The notes beneath the pieces were generated by a model, which saw nothing but the letters and a program-made list of their open reading frames with translations, had not been told where the DNA came from and ran no database searches. A stretch of 5,062 nt of DNA from CAUZRD01 sp963582255 (GTDB lineage Bacteria; Pseudomonadota; Alphaproteobacteria; Rhizobiales; TMED25). This document shows, piece after piece, positions 1-5,062 of this stretch. Made by a program: the position numbers and the translations under genes. Every line of letters starts with the position of its first letter. Position 1 is the first letter of the stretch. Where the stretch lies: NCBI GenBank assembly GCA_963582255.1, contig CAUZRD010000155.1, forward strand, positions 1-5,062, given 5' to 3'.

Positions 1-793
1 ATCCGGCATAGATGTCTCCGAAGTTTCCAGTCGGTACCGAGAAAGACACTTTTCTATCCGGTGCCCCCAAGGCAATGGCGGAATAAAAGTAATACACAAC
101 CTGCACCATGATGCGCGCCCAGTTAATCGAATTAACTGCCACCAGCTGCCTGTCATCTGCCAAAAATGATTGATCAGAGAAAGCCTGTTTTACAATCTTT
201 TGGCAGTCATCAAAACTTCCTTCAACCGCGAGATTGTGCACATTGTGACCCAACACCGTTGTCATCTGCTTGCGCTGTACATCGGACACTCGGTTGTGAG
301 GGTGCAGAATAAAGATGTCAACATTGTCAGAGTGACGACAACCTTCCAATGCGGCGGACCCGGTATCACCGGAAGTCGCCCCAAGAATCACCACCCGTTG
401 ATCATTTTTCTTCAGCACATAATCCAGCAACCGCCCCAACACCTGGAGCGCAAAGTCTTTAAACGCCAAGGTCGGCCCATGGTAAAGCTCCAACACCCAT
501 TCGTTGGCTGATAGCATTGTCAGCGGAGCCACTGCAGGGTGGTCAAATTCGGCATAACTCGCATCGATGATGCGTTTTAGTTCCCCTTCTTCAATAGTAT
601 CGCTAACAAATGGGAAGATAATTTTTAGTGCTAGCTCAGCGTAGCTCAGACCACGCCAACTCGCCATTTCCGCCGCGCTAATCTGGGGTAACTCAGTGGG
701 CACATACAGCCCACCATCTGGCGCGAGACCAGTTAACAATACGCCCTCGAAATTTTGGGCGGGCGAACTGCCCCGAGTGCTGACATATTTCAT
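1..793 (-). CDS. thrC: Threonine synthase, 5' portion (3' end beyond the window)
   Basis: A PLP-dependent enzyme that converts O-phospho-homoserine to threonine, the last step of threonine synthesis in the cytoplasm. My own translation gives 264 complete codons, starting MKYVSTRG, and then runs off the left edge. Family marks visible: the N-terminal threonine synthase region with GLAPDGGLYVP (residues 22-32); the PLP-lysine motif HGPTLAFKD (105-113, Lys112 the expected Schiff-base lysine); the ATSGDTGSAA loop (139-148); and NSINWARI (221-228) and PTGNFGD (254-260, the PLP-phosphate loop). Full-length homologues are about 430-470 residues, so roughly 60% is present. The ATG overlaps the hom stop as ATGA, with only a weak GGA-like site before it, which suggests translational coupling to hom. 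No frameshift or missing motif is seen in the visible part. Confidence 0.96.
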   Translation of the reverse strand, partial: MKYVSTRGSSPAQNFEGVLLTGLAPDGGLYVPTELPQISAAEMASWRGLSYAELALKIIFPFVSDTIEEGELKRIIDASYAEFDHPAVAPLTMLSANEWVLELYHGPTLAFKDFALQVLGRLLDYVLKKNDQRVVILGATSGDTGSAALEGCRHSDNVDIFILHPHNRVSDVQRKQMTTVLGHNVHNLAVEGSFDDCQKIVKQAFSDQSFLADDRQLVAVNSINWARIMVQVVYYFYSAIALGAPDRKVSFSVPTGNFGDIYAG

Positions 794-2115
794 ATTGTGC
801 CATCCGCAAATGGGGCGACTCTGATACGCGCTATTTTCCCAGAGACCTCGGATAGATCCTCAAGCAATTGGATCGCTTTATTCATATCCCTCTCTGCAAC
901 CTTATGCGTGAGTAAGACTATCGGCAGTGTCTCACTCACCGCTTCTTTTTGAATGACTGCTTCGATGCTAATACCGCAGTCCTGCAGTACGCTGGTTATT
1001 CTTGCCATGACACCAACTTTATCCTGCACCTGAATCCGCAAGTAATACTCCGAGCTAATGTCCTCGATATCCATTATCTGTACGTCGGTATACGGATTAC
1101 GAAAACCGAGCCCGGAAACGGCAAACGCTGAAGCATCTATCGAATCGAGCCGTGCAATATCCATAACATCTGCAACTACCGAAGACGCGGTTGCTTCGGC
1201 TCCTGCTCCTGGCCCACAATAAAGTGTCGCACCAACCGAATTACCATGCACAAGTATCGCATTACCTACGCCATCAACATTCGCAATCATATCGCTGCTG
1301 GGAATCAGTGTGGGGTGGACTCGCATCTCAACACCCTTTGCCGAATTTTGGGCTATGCCTAAGTGTTTGATGTGATAGCCCAGCTCTTTCGCATAGACAA
1401 CATCTTCCGGGGTAATTTGGCTTATCCCTTCGGTATAGGTCTTCTCAAACTGCAAGGGAATACCAAAAGCCACTGAGGCCATGATGGTTAATTTATGCGC
1501 AGCATCGATGCCTTCCACATCCAAGGTTGGGTCCGCCTCTGCATAACCTAATTCCTGCGCTTCAATAAGCACGTCGCCAAACTGGCGCTGCTTTGCTGTC
1601 ATTTCTGTCAAAATGAAATTGCCAGTACCATTTATTATGCCGGCTAACCAATCGATCTTATTTGCCGCCAAACCTTCTCGTAACGCTTTGATGATGGGAA
1701 TACCGCCCGCGACGCTGCTCTCATAGGCAACCGTTACGCTTTTCGCCTGAGCCTTGGTAAATATCTGATTACCGTGCACAGCAATCAAGGCTTTGTTTGC
1801 CGTTACCACATGCTTGCCGTTCTCCACTGCTTGCAGAACAAGGTCCAGGGCCGGATCAAATCCACCGATGGTTTCCACCACGACATCGACGTCCGGGTCG
1901 GTGACTACATCGAATATATCCCCGCTTACTTTGACTCCATAAAGGTTGATGTCATCTCTGGGCGTTCGAGTAGCGACATGGGTAACCTGCAGGTTTCTGC
2001 CGAGCTTGCGATACAGTTCTTCACTGTTTCCCTGGATAAGCGCCAGGGTTCCGCAACCTACGGTTCCCAAACCGCAGATACCTACGTTGAAATTTTTAGG
2101 GATTTCTTTACTCAC
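790..2115 (-). CDS. hom: Homoserine dehydrogenase, monofunctional with C-terminal ACT domain
   Basis: Reduces aspartate 4-semialdehyde to homoserine with NAD(P)H, the branch to threonine and methionine. I choose the GTG at 2113-2115 (441 residues). It has GAGG six bases upstream, and it puts the N-terminus about ten residues before the Rossmann motif GICGLGTVG (12-20), as in Pseudomonas Hom. An in-frame ATG at 2176-2178 would add 21 unrelated-looking residues and lies upstream of the TATAAT box. Landmarks: TANKAL (106-111), VAGGIP (135-140), NGTGNFILTEM (162-172), GYAEADPTLDVEGIDAAHK (190-208). Glu193, Asp199, Asp204 and Lys208 match in spacing the catalytic-site residues described for yeast homoserine dehydrogenase (E208, D214, D219, K223). 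Residues from about 357 to 433 form an ACT domain, the usual site of threonine feedback control. The last codons overlap thrC by 4 bases. There is no kinase domain, unlike enteric thrA. Confidence 0.97.
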   Translation of the reverse strand: MSKEIPKNFNVGICGLGTVGCGTLALIQGNSEELYRKLGRNLQVTHVATRTPRDDINLYGVKVSGDIFDVVTDPDVDVVVETIGGFDPALDLVLQAVENGKHVVTANKALIAVHGNQIFTKAQAKSVTVAYESSVAGGIPIIKALREGLAANKIDWLAGIINGTGNFILTEMTAKQRQFGDVLIEAQELGYAEADPTLDVEGIDAAHKLTIMASVAFGIPLQFEKTYTEGISQITPEDVVYAKELGYHIKHLGIAQNSAKGVEMRVHPTLIPSSDMIANVDGVGNAILVHGNSVGATLYCGPGAGAEATASSVVADVMDIARLDSIDASAFAVSGLGFRNPYTDVQIMDIEDISSEYYLRIQVQDKVGVMARITSVLQDCGISIEAVIQKEAVSETLPIVLLTHKVAERDMNKAIQLLEDLSEVSGKIARIRVAPFADGTI

Positions 2116-2121
2116 GAACAG

Positions 2122-2125
2122 CCTC
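2122..2125 (-). promoter_or_regulatory. Shine-Dalgarno site deciding the GTG start of hom
   Basis: GAGG on the minus strand, six bases before the GTG at 2113-2115. The spacing is ideal, and no comparable site precedes the in-frame ATG 63 bases further upstream, so this site decides the start. Confidence 0.65.
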
Positions 2126-2149
2126 AAACCATCAGATAACGAAACGCGG

Positions 2150-2155
2150 ATTATA
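2150..2155 (-). promoter_or_regulatory. Candidate -10 box (TATAAT) for hom-thrC
   Basis: The minus strand reads exactly TATAAT here, 34 bases before the hom GTG. A start of transcription about seven bases downstream would give a leader of roughly 28 bases containing the GAGG ribosome site. The -35 region is poor: at 16-18 bases spacing it reads around GATGGGAT, and there is no TGn extension. This supports an internal promoter only moderately, and an activator or read-through from dsbC may contribute. Confidence 0.4.
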
Positions 2156-2263
2156 CTGGAAACACTGAATAATCCCATCCCGGAACATCACAGCAGAAGC
2201 GAACAACCCCCAATGCGGAACCAACAGGGAATGCTGATTGAAGTTAAAACGGGAACGGTTAAA

Positions 2264-3031
2264 TCAGTTAACGCCCAGCAAGGCACTCAACCGATCGACA
2301 TCCATATAACCAGGCACAAGTTTACCATCAGGTAGGATAAGTGCTGGTGTGCCAGTGATTCCAAGCTCATTTCCCAGCTCGTAGTGCGCTAACACGGGGC
2401 TATCACAAGTCTGTGCGGGTAGGTTTTGACCATTTTTAGCCTGGCTGAGTGATTTCTTCCGGTCATCGGAGCACCATACGGAAAGCATTTTGTCGTAGGA
2501 TCCGGCATTTTCTCCACCTCGAGGGAAGGCCAGATAACGCACCTGAATGCCCTTCTCCAGTAATTGCTCCATATCCCCGTGCAGCGCACGGCAGTATTGG
2601 CAATCCACATCGGTAAAAACCGTAAGTGTGGCTTTTATCTCATCGGTGTCATCCGGGGAAAAGATAATCATTTCTTCTTCAGGAATGGCAGCTATTTTAT
2701 CCAGAGTCTTGAGCTGCCGTTTCCCGGCGGACAAGTTAAGCAGACCAGAGTTGGTGGTTTGAAACATGTCACCAGCAAATAAATAATCACCGGAAGCATC
2801 TGCATACAGTATTTCGCCGGTATTTAGCTCTACTTCATAGATTGAGCCGAGTGCAGACGCAGTCACGCTAGCGATTTGCAATTGATTTCCGGAAGCGGCT
2901 TCAATAGCCACGGCCAACTTTTCCCGCAAAGAAGAAGGTGCGCCGGAAACCTGAGCTTGGGAGAACACGAAAAAGCCAGCTGACAGGGTCAGGGCTAAAA
3001 CTGTTGCTAGTTTGATCAGTAATTTTGCCAT
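2264..3031 (-). CDS. dsbC: Thiol:disulfide interchange protein DsbC (periplasmic disulfide isomerase)
   Basis: A periplasmic homodimeric isomerase that reshuffles wrong disulfides and is kept reduced by DsbD. With the ATG at 3029-3031 it has 255 residues, close to the family's usual 236-245. Residues 1-26 are a signal peptide: basic MAKLLIK, a hydrophobic stretch, and likely cleavage after FSQA. Residues about 30-95 form the N-terminal dimerisation domain, followed by a linker and a thioredoxin-fold domain. The active site is CQYC (Cys144, Cys147) in FTDVDCQYCRALH. A second pair, Cys187 (VWCSDD) and Cys209 (QTCDSP), matches the structural disulfide of E. coli DsbC. The cis-proline loop GTPA is at 227-230 and VPGY at 239-242. 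The frame stays open upstream to an ATG at 3131-3133, but that would bury the signal peptide and would include the candidate promoter. CQYC instead of the E. coli CGYC is the one oddity. Confidence 0.96.
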   Translation of the reverse strand: MAKLLIKLATVLALTLSAGFFVFSQAQVSGAPSSLREKLAVAIEAASGNQLQIASVTASALGSIYEVELNTGEILYADASGDYLFAGDMFQTTNSGLLNLSAGKRQLKTLDKIAAIPEEEMIIFSPDDTDEIKATLTVFTDVDCQYCRALHGDMEQLLEKGIQVRYLAFPRGGENAGSYDKMLSVWCSDDRKKSLSQAKNGQNLPAQTCDSPVLAHYELGNELGITGTPALILPDGKLVPGYMDVDRLSALLGVN

Positions 3032-3041
3032 GTTGTAAGCG

Positions 3042-3045
3042 CTCC
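3042..3045 (-). promoter_or_regulatory. Probable Shine-Dalgarno site of dsbC
   Basis: GGAG on the minus strand, ten bases before the ATG at 3029-3031. The spacing is a little long but usable. It supports the start that gives a proper signal peptide over the upstream in-frame ATG. Confidence 0.5.
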
Positions 3046-3098
3046 AAAGAGGTAGGTAAAGCAACAGCTGCAATGTAACCGGGACGACGACTTGAAGA

Positions 3099-3104
3099 AT
3101 TGTA
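3099..3104 (-). promoter_or_regulatory. Candidate -10 box (TACAAT) for dsbC
   Basis: The minus strand reads TACAAT, 67 bases before the dsbC ATG, which would give a leader of about 60 bases. The -35 region at normal spacing (GCCTTT) is far from consensus, so the call rests on the -10 box and on its position just after a terminator-like hairpin. Confidence 0.3.
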
Positions 3105-3106
3105 CA

Positions 3107-3126
3107 CCTTTTTATCACCAAAAAGG
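3107..3126. repeat. Perfect 7-bp inverted repeat with 6-base loop
   Basis: CCTTTTT at 3107-3113 and AAAAAGG at 3120-3126 are exact reverse complements separated by six bases. In the dsbC-sense transcript this reads CCUUUUU, loop, AAAAAGG. It lies immediately upstream of the candidate -10 box, so it could be an operator or an RNA hairpin. It overlaps the U tract and two bases of the stem of the neighbouring terminator-like hairpin. Confidence 0.55.
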
Positions 3127-3141
3127 CTCCCATTCCTAGCC
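3120..3141 (-). terminator. Weak intrinsic terminator candidate after rplS
   Basis: On the minus strand GGCT (3138-3141) pairs with AGCC (3125-3128) across a nine-base loop, followed directly by five T residues (3120-3124). The stem is only 4 bp, so termination may be partial. Its position, about 80 bases after the rplS stop and before the dsbC leader, is where the end of the trmD operon is expected. Confidence 0.35.
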
Positions 3142-3219
3142 TACTAAAACGGAATCAGGCCAAATGACTCCACGCCCAGTCGCAGATGCCGATGGAACCG
3201 CGTACTGCGGCAACTCGGA

Positions 3220-3585
3220 CTATTTGGGCTTCTTGGCCAGCTTCTCAGTAATGCGCGCTGCTCGCCCGGAGAGTTCACGTAGATAGTAAAGCTTGGCCTG
3301 CCTCACATCGCCACGCTGCTTGACATCCACACTATCGACCAATGGGCTATAAGTTTGAAAACTCCGCTCCACGCCAACTCCGTGTGAAATTTTGCGCACA
3401 GTAAAGGACGAGTTCAGGCCACGATTTCGCATCCCTATCACCACACCTTCGTAGGCCTGTAATCGCTCTCTGTCACCTTCTTTGATTTTCACCTGTACAG
3501 TGACCGTGTCGCCGGGGCCAAACTCGGGCAATTCCTTGGCCATTTGATCAGATTCTATCTGTTGAATGATTTTGCTCTTGTTCAT
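3220..3585 (-). CDS. rplS: 50S ribosomal protein L19
   Basis: A component of the large ribosomal subunit that lies at the interface between the 30S and 50S subunits. From the ATG at 3583-3585 the protein has 121 residues (E. coli about 115). It begins MNKSKIIQQIESDQM, the usual L19 N-terminus. Visible family features: FGPGDTVTVQVKIKEGDRERLQ (22-43), YEGVVIGMRNRGLNSSFTVRK (45-65), GVGVERSFQTYSP (69-81), and the L19 signature KLYYLRELSGRAARI (98-112). The C-terminus is basic. The frame is open for a further 18 codons upstream, but the AGGAG site eight bases before this ATG and the family N-terminus settle the start. It is the last gene of the rpsP-rimM-trmD-rplS operon, 58 bases after trmD. Confidence 0.98.
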   Translation of the reverse strand: MNKSKIIQQIESDQMAKELPEFGPGDTVTVQVKIKEGDRERLQAYEGVVIGMRNRGLNSSFTVRKISHGVGVERSFQTYSPLVDSVDVKQRGDVRQAKLYYLRELSGRAARITEKLAKKPK

Positions 3586-3593
3586 CAATCTTA

Positions 3594-3598
3594 CTCCT
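3594..3598 (-). promoter_or_regulatory. Strong Shine-Dalgarno site of rplS
   Basis: AGGAG on the minus strand, eight bases before the rplS ATG. It is the strongest ribosome site in the window, which fits the need to make L19 in much larger amounts than RimM and TrmD. It also rules out the longer reading frame. Confidence 0.75.
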
Positions 3599-3616
3599 GA
3601 TATTCGTCTACCATCC

Positions 3617-3636
3617 GCCACGTTTGATGTTGTGGC
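3617..3636 (-). promoter_or_regulatory. Possible hairpin in the trmD-rplS spacer
   Basis: In the minus-strand transcript GCCAC (3632-3636) can pair with GTGGC (3617-3621) around a ten-base loop. It begins shortly after the trmD stop and ends about 20 bases before the rplS AGGAG. There is no U tract, so it is not a terminator. It may be chance, or a stability or control element for rplS. Confidence 0.3.
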
Positions 3637-3643
3637 CAATGAG

Positions 3644-4423
3644 CTAATTCAAATCTCTATGCTCGGCTTTAAATTCTGTTAATAACTTCTGCTGCTCTTC
3701 GGTTAACTCACTGCTCTTCAGCAGATCCGGTCGTTTTAACCAGGTTGTACCCAGGCTCTCCTTTAAGCGCCAGGTTCGAATGGCTGCATGATCACCACTG
3801 AGCAGTACCTGCGGTACATCGCGACCCGCCACACTCTGCGGTCGAGTGTATTGCGGGCTATGAAGCAAGCCCGTGGCAAAGCTGTCCTGCTGTGCTGAGT
3901 CATCATCACCCAGGGCACCAGGTTGATAACGGGTCATAGCATCAATTAATGCCATCGCAGCTATTTCCCCTCCGCTTAGCACAAAATCGCCGAGCGACCA
4001 TTCCTCATCAATTTCAGCTTCAATCACTCGCGCATCGATTCCCTGGTATCGACCGCAAACCAAAACCATATTGCGTCGCTGAGCCAGTTGCAGGATAGCT
4101 TGTTGATCCAGTCGCTTCCCTTGCGGTGACAAGTATATCACCTTGGTTCCAAGCTGCTCTGCTGTTGCTTCTTTACCTGAGGCTTTACTTAGGCCAACTC
4201 TTGCTGCTTCTATCGATGCTTGCAAGGGCTCGGTTTTCATCAACATGCCAGGGCCACCGCCAAACGGCTTATCGTCCACTATGTGGTGCTTGTCCTTGGT
4301 AAAATCCCTTGGGTTCCAATACTGTAACCCAAGTAATCCATTGCGAACTGCTCTGCCGGTAATTCCGTATTCAGTTATTGCAGCAAACATTTCGGGAAAC
4401 AAGGTGACCAGTCCAATCTGCAT
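3644..4423 (-). CDS. trmD: tRNA (guanine-37-N1)-methyltransferase TrmD
   Basis: Transfers a methyl group from S-adenosylmethionine to N1 of G37 in tRNAs with a G at position 36, which prevents +1 frameshifting. It works as a cytoplasmic dimer with a deep trefoil knot (SPOUT family). From the ATG at 4421-4423 it has 259 residues and begins MQIGLVTLFPEMF, collinear with E. coli (255). GAGG lies eight bases upstream. An ATG two codons before it, or a GTG before that, would be too close to this site. Seen: VDDKPFGGGPGMLM (49-62), YLSPQGKRLDQ (97-107), LVCGRYQGID (121-130), DEEWSLGDFVLSGGE (139-153), TRYQPG (164-169), DSFATGLL (180-187), YTRP (192-195), LLSGDH (207-212). Arg165 and Asp180 correspond to E. 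coli Arg154 and Asp169. Gln127 replaces the Glu usual in GRYEG (E. coli Glu116). About ten extra residues lie at 79-91, before the AdoMet loop. Confidence 0.97.
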   Translation of the reverse strand: MQIGLVTLFPEMFAAITEYGITGRAVRNGLLGLQYWNPRDFTKDKHHIVDDKPFGGGPGMLMKTEPLQASIEAARVGLSKASGKEATAEQLGTKVIYLSPQGKRLDQQAILQLAQRRNMVLVCGRYQGIDARVIEAEIDEEWSLGDFVLSGGEIAAMALIDAMTRYQPGALGDDDSAQQDSFATGLLHSPQYTRPQSVAGRDVPQVLLSGDHAAIRTWRLKESLGTTWLKRPDLLKSSELTEEQQKLLTEFKAEHRDLN

Positions 4424-4431
4424 TGTCATCA

Positions 4432-4435
4432 CCTC
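4432..4435 (-). promoter_or_regulatory. Shine-Dalgarno site deciding the trmD start
   Basis: GAGG on the minus strand, eight bases before the ATG at 4421-4423 and only two before the ATG at 4427-4429. It therefore favours the innermost start, which also gives the family N-terminus. Confidence 0.65.
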
Positions 4436-4450
4436 AGTAAACCGAACTAA

Positions 4451-4993
4451 CTAATCCAAGTAATCAGCTCCCCAATTTACCCGAATGACGCCTTCTTCAA
4501 GATTAACCGACTCAATTACCGAATCAATCAGATAAGGTATGAGCCGTTCTCTATCATCGAGGCTTGCCTGATTTGGGCAAACTACCAACACGTCGTTAGC
4601 CCCGGTTTCCAATATGCTCGCAACCGCACCGAAGTGCTCGCCACTTGAACTCATTACCTGTAGCCCTTCCAATTGCTGCCAGTAATAATCACCATCTTGC
4701 AACTCAGGCAATTCCGAACGCTTAACTGACAGCTGCAGACCGGTTAGTGTTCTTGCCGACTCCGGTTCATCAAATCCCTTGAAGTGAACCAACAGCGAAT
4801 TTGCCTGGTGCTTATGCTGATCAATTCCCAATAGTTGGCTGTCTTGCGCTAACCCACTAAAAAACGGACCATAGTCAAAAATATTCTCTGGCGGACTGGT
4901 AAATGACTCCAGTCTCAGCCAACCTTTAATGCCATGGATTTTTCCCACTCTGGCCAAAACCACCAGATCATCCACTCCCTCGAGGCTCGTCAT
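4451..4993 (-). CDS. rimM: Ribosome maturation factor RimM (16S rRNA processing protein)
   Basis: Binds ribosomal protein S19 and the 30S head and assists late 16S rRNA maturation in the cytoplasm. It has 180 residues, the normal length. The N-terminal RimM beta-barrel runs from about 11 to 90: VVLARVGKIHGIKGWLRL (11-28), IFDYGPFF (38-45), LLVHFKGFDEPESARTLTG (67-85). The C-terminal PRC-barrel runs from about 99 to 177: GDYYWQQLEGLQV (101-113), ILETGANDVLVV (127-138), RERLIPYL (148-155), and an acidic V-N-W-G-A-D end. The ATG at 4991-4993 is the first usable start in this frame within the window, and homologues have a similar short lead before the barrel. Its ribosome site is poor, only AGGG touching the ATG, with a hairpin just before it. 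The gene ends 27 bases before trmD in the same operon. Confidence 0.96.
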   Translation of the reverse strand: MTSLEGVDDLVVLARVGKIHGIKGWLRLESFTSPPENIFDYGPFFSGLAQDSQLLGIDQHKHQANSLLVHFKGFDEPESARTLTGLQLSVKRSELPELQDGDYYWQQLEGLQVMSSSGEHFGAVASILETGANDVLVVCPNQASLDDRERLIPYLIDSVIESVNLEEGVIRVNWGADYLD

Positions 4994-5000
4994 CCCTGAA

Positions 5001-5022
5001 TTGGCGACAAGCTGCTCGCCAA
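5001..5022 (-). promoter_or_regulatory. 7-bp hairpin just upstream of the rimM start
   Basis: On the minus strand TTGGCGA and TCGCCAA are perfect complements around an eight-base loop. The hairpin ends seven bases before the rimM ATG, covering the place where a Shine-Dalgarno site would normally lie. There is no U tract, so it is not a standard terminator. In E. coli, synthesis of RimM and TrmD is kept far below that of S16 and L19 by translational means, and this hairpin could serve that role here (inference). Confidence 0.5.
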
Positions 5023-5039
5023 CATAATCAGCGACAAAG

Positions 5040-5062
5040 CTAGGCGCTCGGAGCTTGTTTTT
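5040..5062 (-). CDS. rpsP: Possible last codons of 30S ribosomal protein S16
   Basis: Upstream of rimM, one minus-strand frame reads K-Q-A-P-S-A and then TAG at 5040-5042, entering from the right edge. rpsP is the near-universal gene before rimM in Gammaproteobacteria, and S16 proteins end in a basic, alanine-rich tail, so this frame fits best. Another frame ends at a TGA overlapping the rimM ATG, but its hydrophobic LALSLIMLASSL stretch is unlike S16. Too little is visible for a firm call, which rests mainly on gene order. Confidence 0.4.

Larger units (their letters stand above)
2116..2263 (-). other. Spacer between dsbC and hom (148 bases)
   Basis: This gap has no gene. It starts right after the dsbC TGA and ends at the hom GTG. 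It contains a candidate promoter for hom and the hom Shine-Dalgarno site. I see no strong hairpin followed by a U tract, so there is no supportable terminator after dsbC and read-through into hom is possible. There is also no run of threonine or isoleucine codons of the sort that would mark a leader-peptide attenuator. Confidence 0.6.
3032..3219 (-). other. Spacer between rplS and dsbC (188 bases), boundary of two transcription units
   Basis: No gene is supported here. All three minus-strand frames close within about 85 bases of the rplS stop, and none of the short peptides resembles the C-terminus of XerD, the usual upstream neighbour of dsbC. The stretch holds a weak terminator-like hairpin, an inverted repeat, a possible -10 box and the dsbC ribosome site. 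Nearer rplS, CGCAG at 3205-3209 and CTGCG at 3181-3185 (minus-strand reading) could form an outer 5-bp stem with a long 19-base loop, which is not convincing alone. Confidence 0.6.

Noticed and set aside
170..511. Plus-strand open frame of 113 codons opposite thrC
   Set aside because: It lies wholly within clear thrC coding sequence on the other strand, has no recognisable domain or ribosome site, and its composition reads as an antisense shadow.
1774..2335. Two overlapping plus-strand open frames opposite hom and its upstream spacer
   Set aside because: They are in different frames of the same stretch, mostly antisense to the conserved Rossmann domain of Hom, and show no family features.
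2901..3107. Minus-strand 68-codon frame overlapping the 5' end of dsbC
   Set aside because: It is out of frame with the well-supported signal peptide of DsbC and has no recognisable features.
3032..3133. Extended N-terminus of DsbC from the ATG at 3133
   Set aside because: It would place 34 residues before a normal signal peptide, has no ribosome site, and covers the candidate -10 box and inverted repeat.
3586..3639. Extended N-terminus of L19 by 18 residues
   Set aside because: The family start MNKSKII with AGGAG eight bases upstream is clear, and the extra residues do not resemble L19.
4143..4454. Plus-strand 103-codon frame opposite trmD
   Set aside because: It is antisense to the conserved N-terminal half of TrmD, with no ribosome site or domain.
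1..5062. Mobile elements, CRISPR arrays, tRNA or rRNA genes, phage or defence genes
   Set aside because: I found no transposase, repeat-spacer pattern, cloverleaf or recognisable defence domain. Conserved housekeeping genes cover nearly the whole window.

Overview
This window looks like ordinary core chromosome from a gammaproteobacterium. All the genes I can support lie on the minus strand, so the biological order runs from the right edge to the left edge: a possible last few codons of rpsP, then rimM, trmD, rplS, dsbC, hom, and the first 60% or so of thrC, which leaves the window at position 1. The protein sequences resemble Pseudomonas and related marine Gammaproteobacteria (Cellvibrionales-like). 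The dsbC-hom-thrC run, with a stand-alone homoserine dehydrogenase carrying a C-terminal ACT domain, is the Pseudomonas-type arrangement. The enteric type fuses homoserine dehydrogenase to aspartokinase in thrA. The taxonomic placement below class level is inference.

Right part (3220-5062): the classical trmD operon. It carries the 16S/30S maturation factor RimM, the tRNA m1G37 methyltransferase TrmD and ribosomal protein L19. The genes are closely spaced (27 bases between rimM and trmD, 58 between trmD and rplS). trmD and rplS have good Shine-Dalgarno sites. rimM does not, and a 7-bp hairpin sits just in front of its start codon.

Middle (3032-3219): a 188-base spacer with no gene. It holds a weak terminator-like hairpin followed by five U residues, a perfect 7-bp inverted repeat overlapping that U tract, and a candidate -10 box for dsbC. 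This is where the translation/ribosome unit appears to end and the next unit begins. In Pseudomonas and enterics xerD lies immediately upstream of dsbC, and it is absent here.

Left part (1-3031): dsbC encodes a periplasmic disulfide isomerase with a signal peptide and a CQYC active site. A 148-base spacer containing an exact TATAAT follows. hom, most likely starting at a GTG, comes next, and thrC overlaps its stop codon by four bases (ATGA). Hom and ThrC carry out the first committed step and the last step of threonine synthesis from aspartate semialdehyde, so this coupling makes metabolic sense.

I see no mobile element, CRISPR array, RNA gene or novel system. The points worth a second look are small: a Gln in TrmD where the family normally has a Glu in the GRYEG motif, the CQYC motif of DsbC, the missing xerD, and the hairpins in the spacers.
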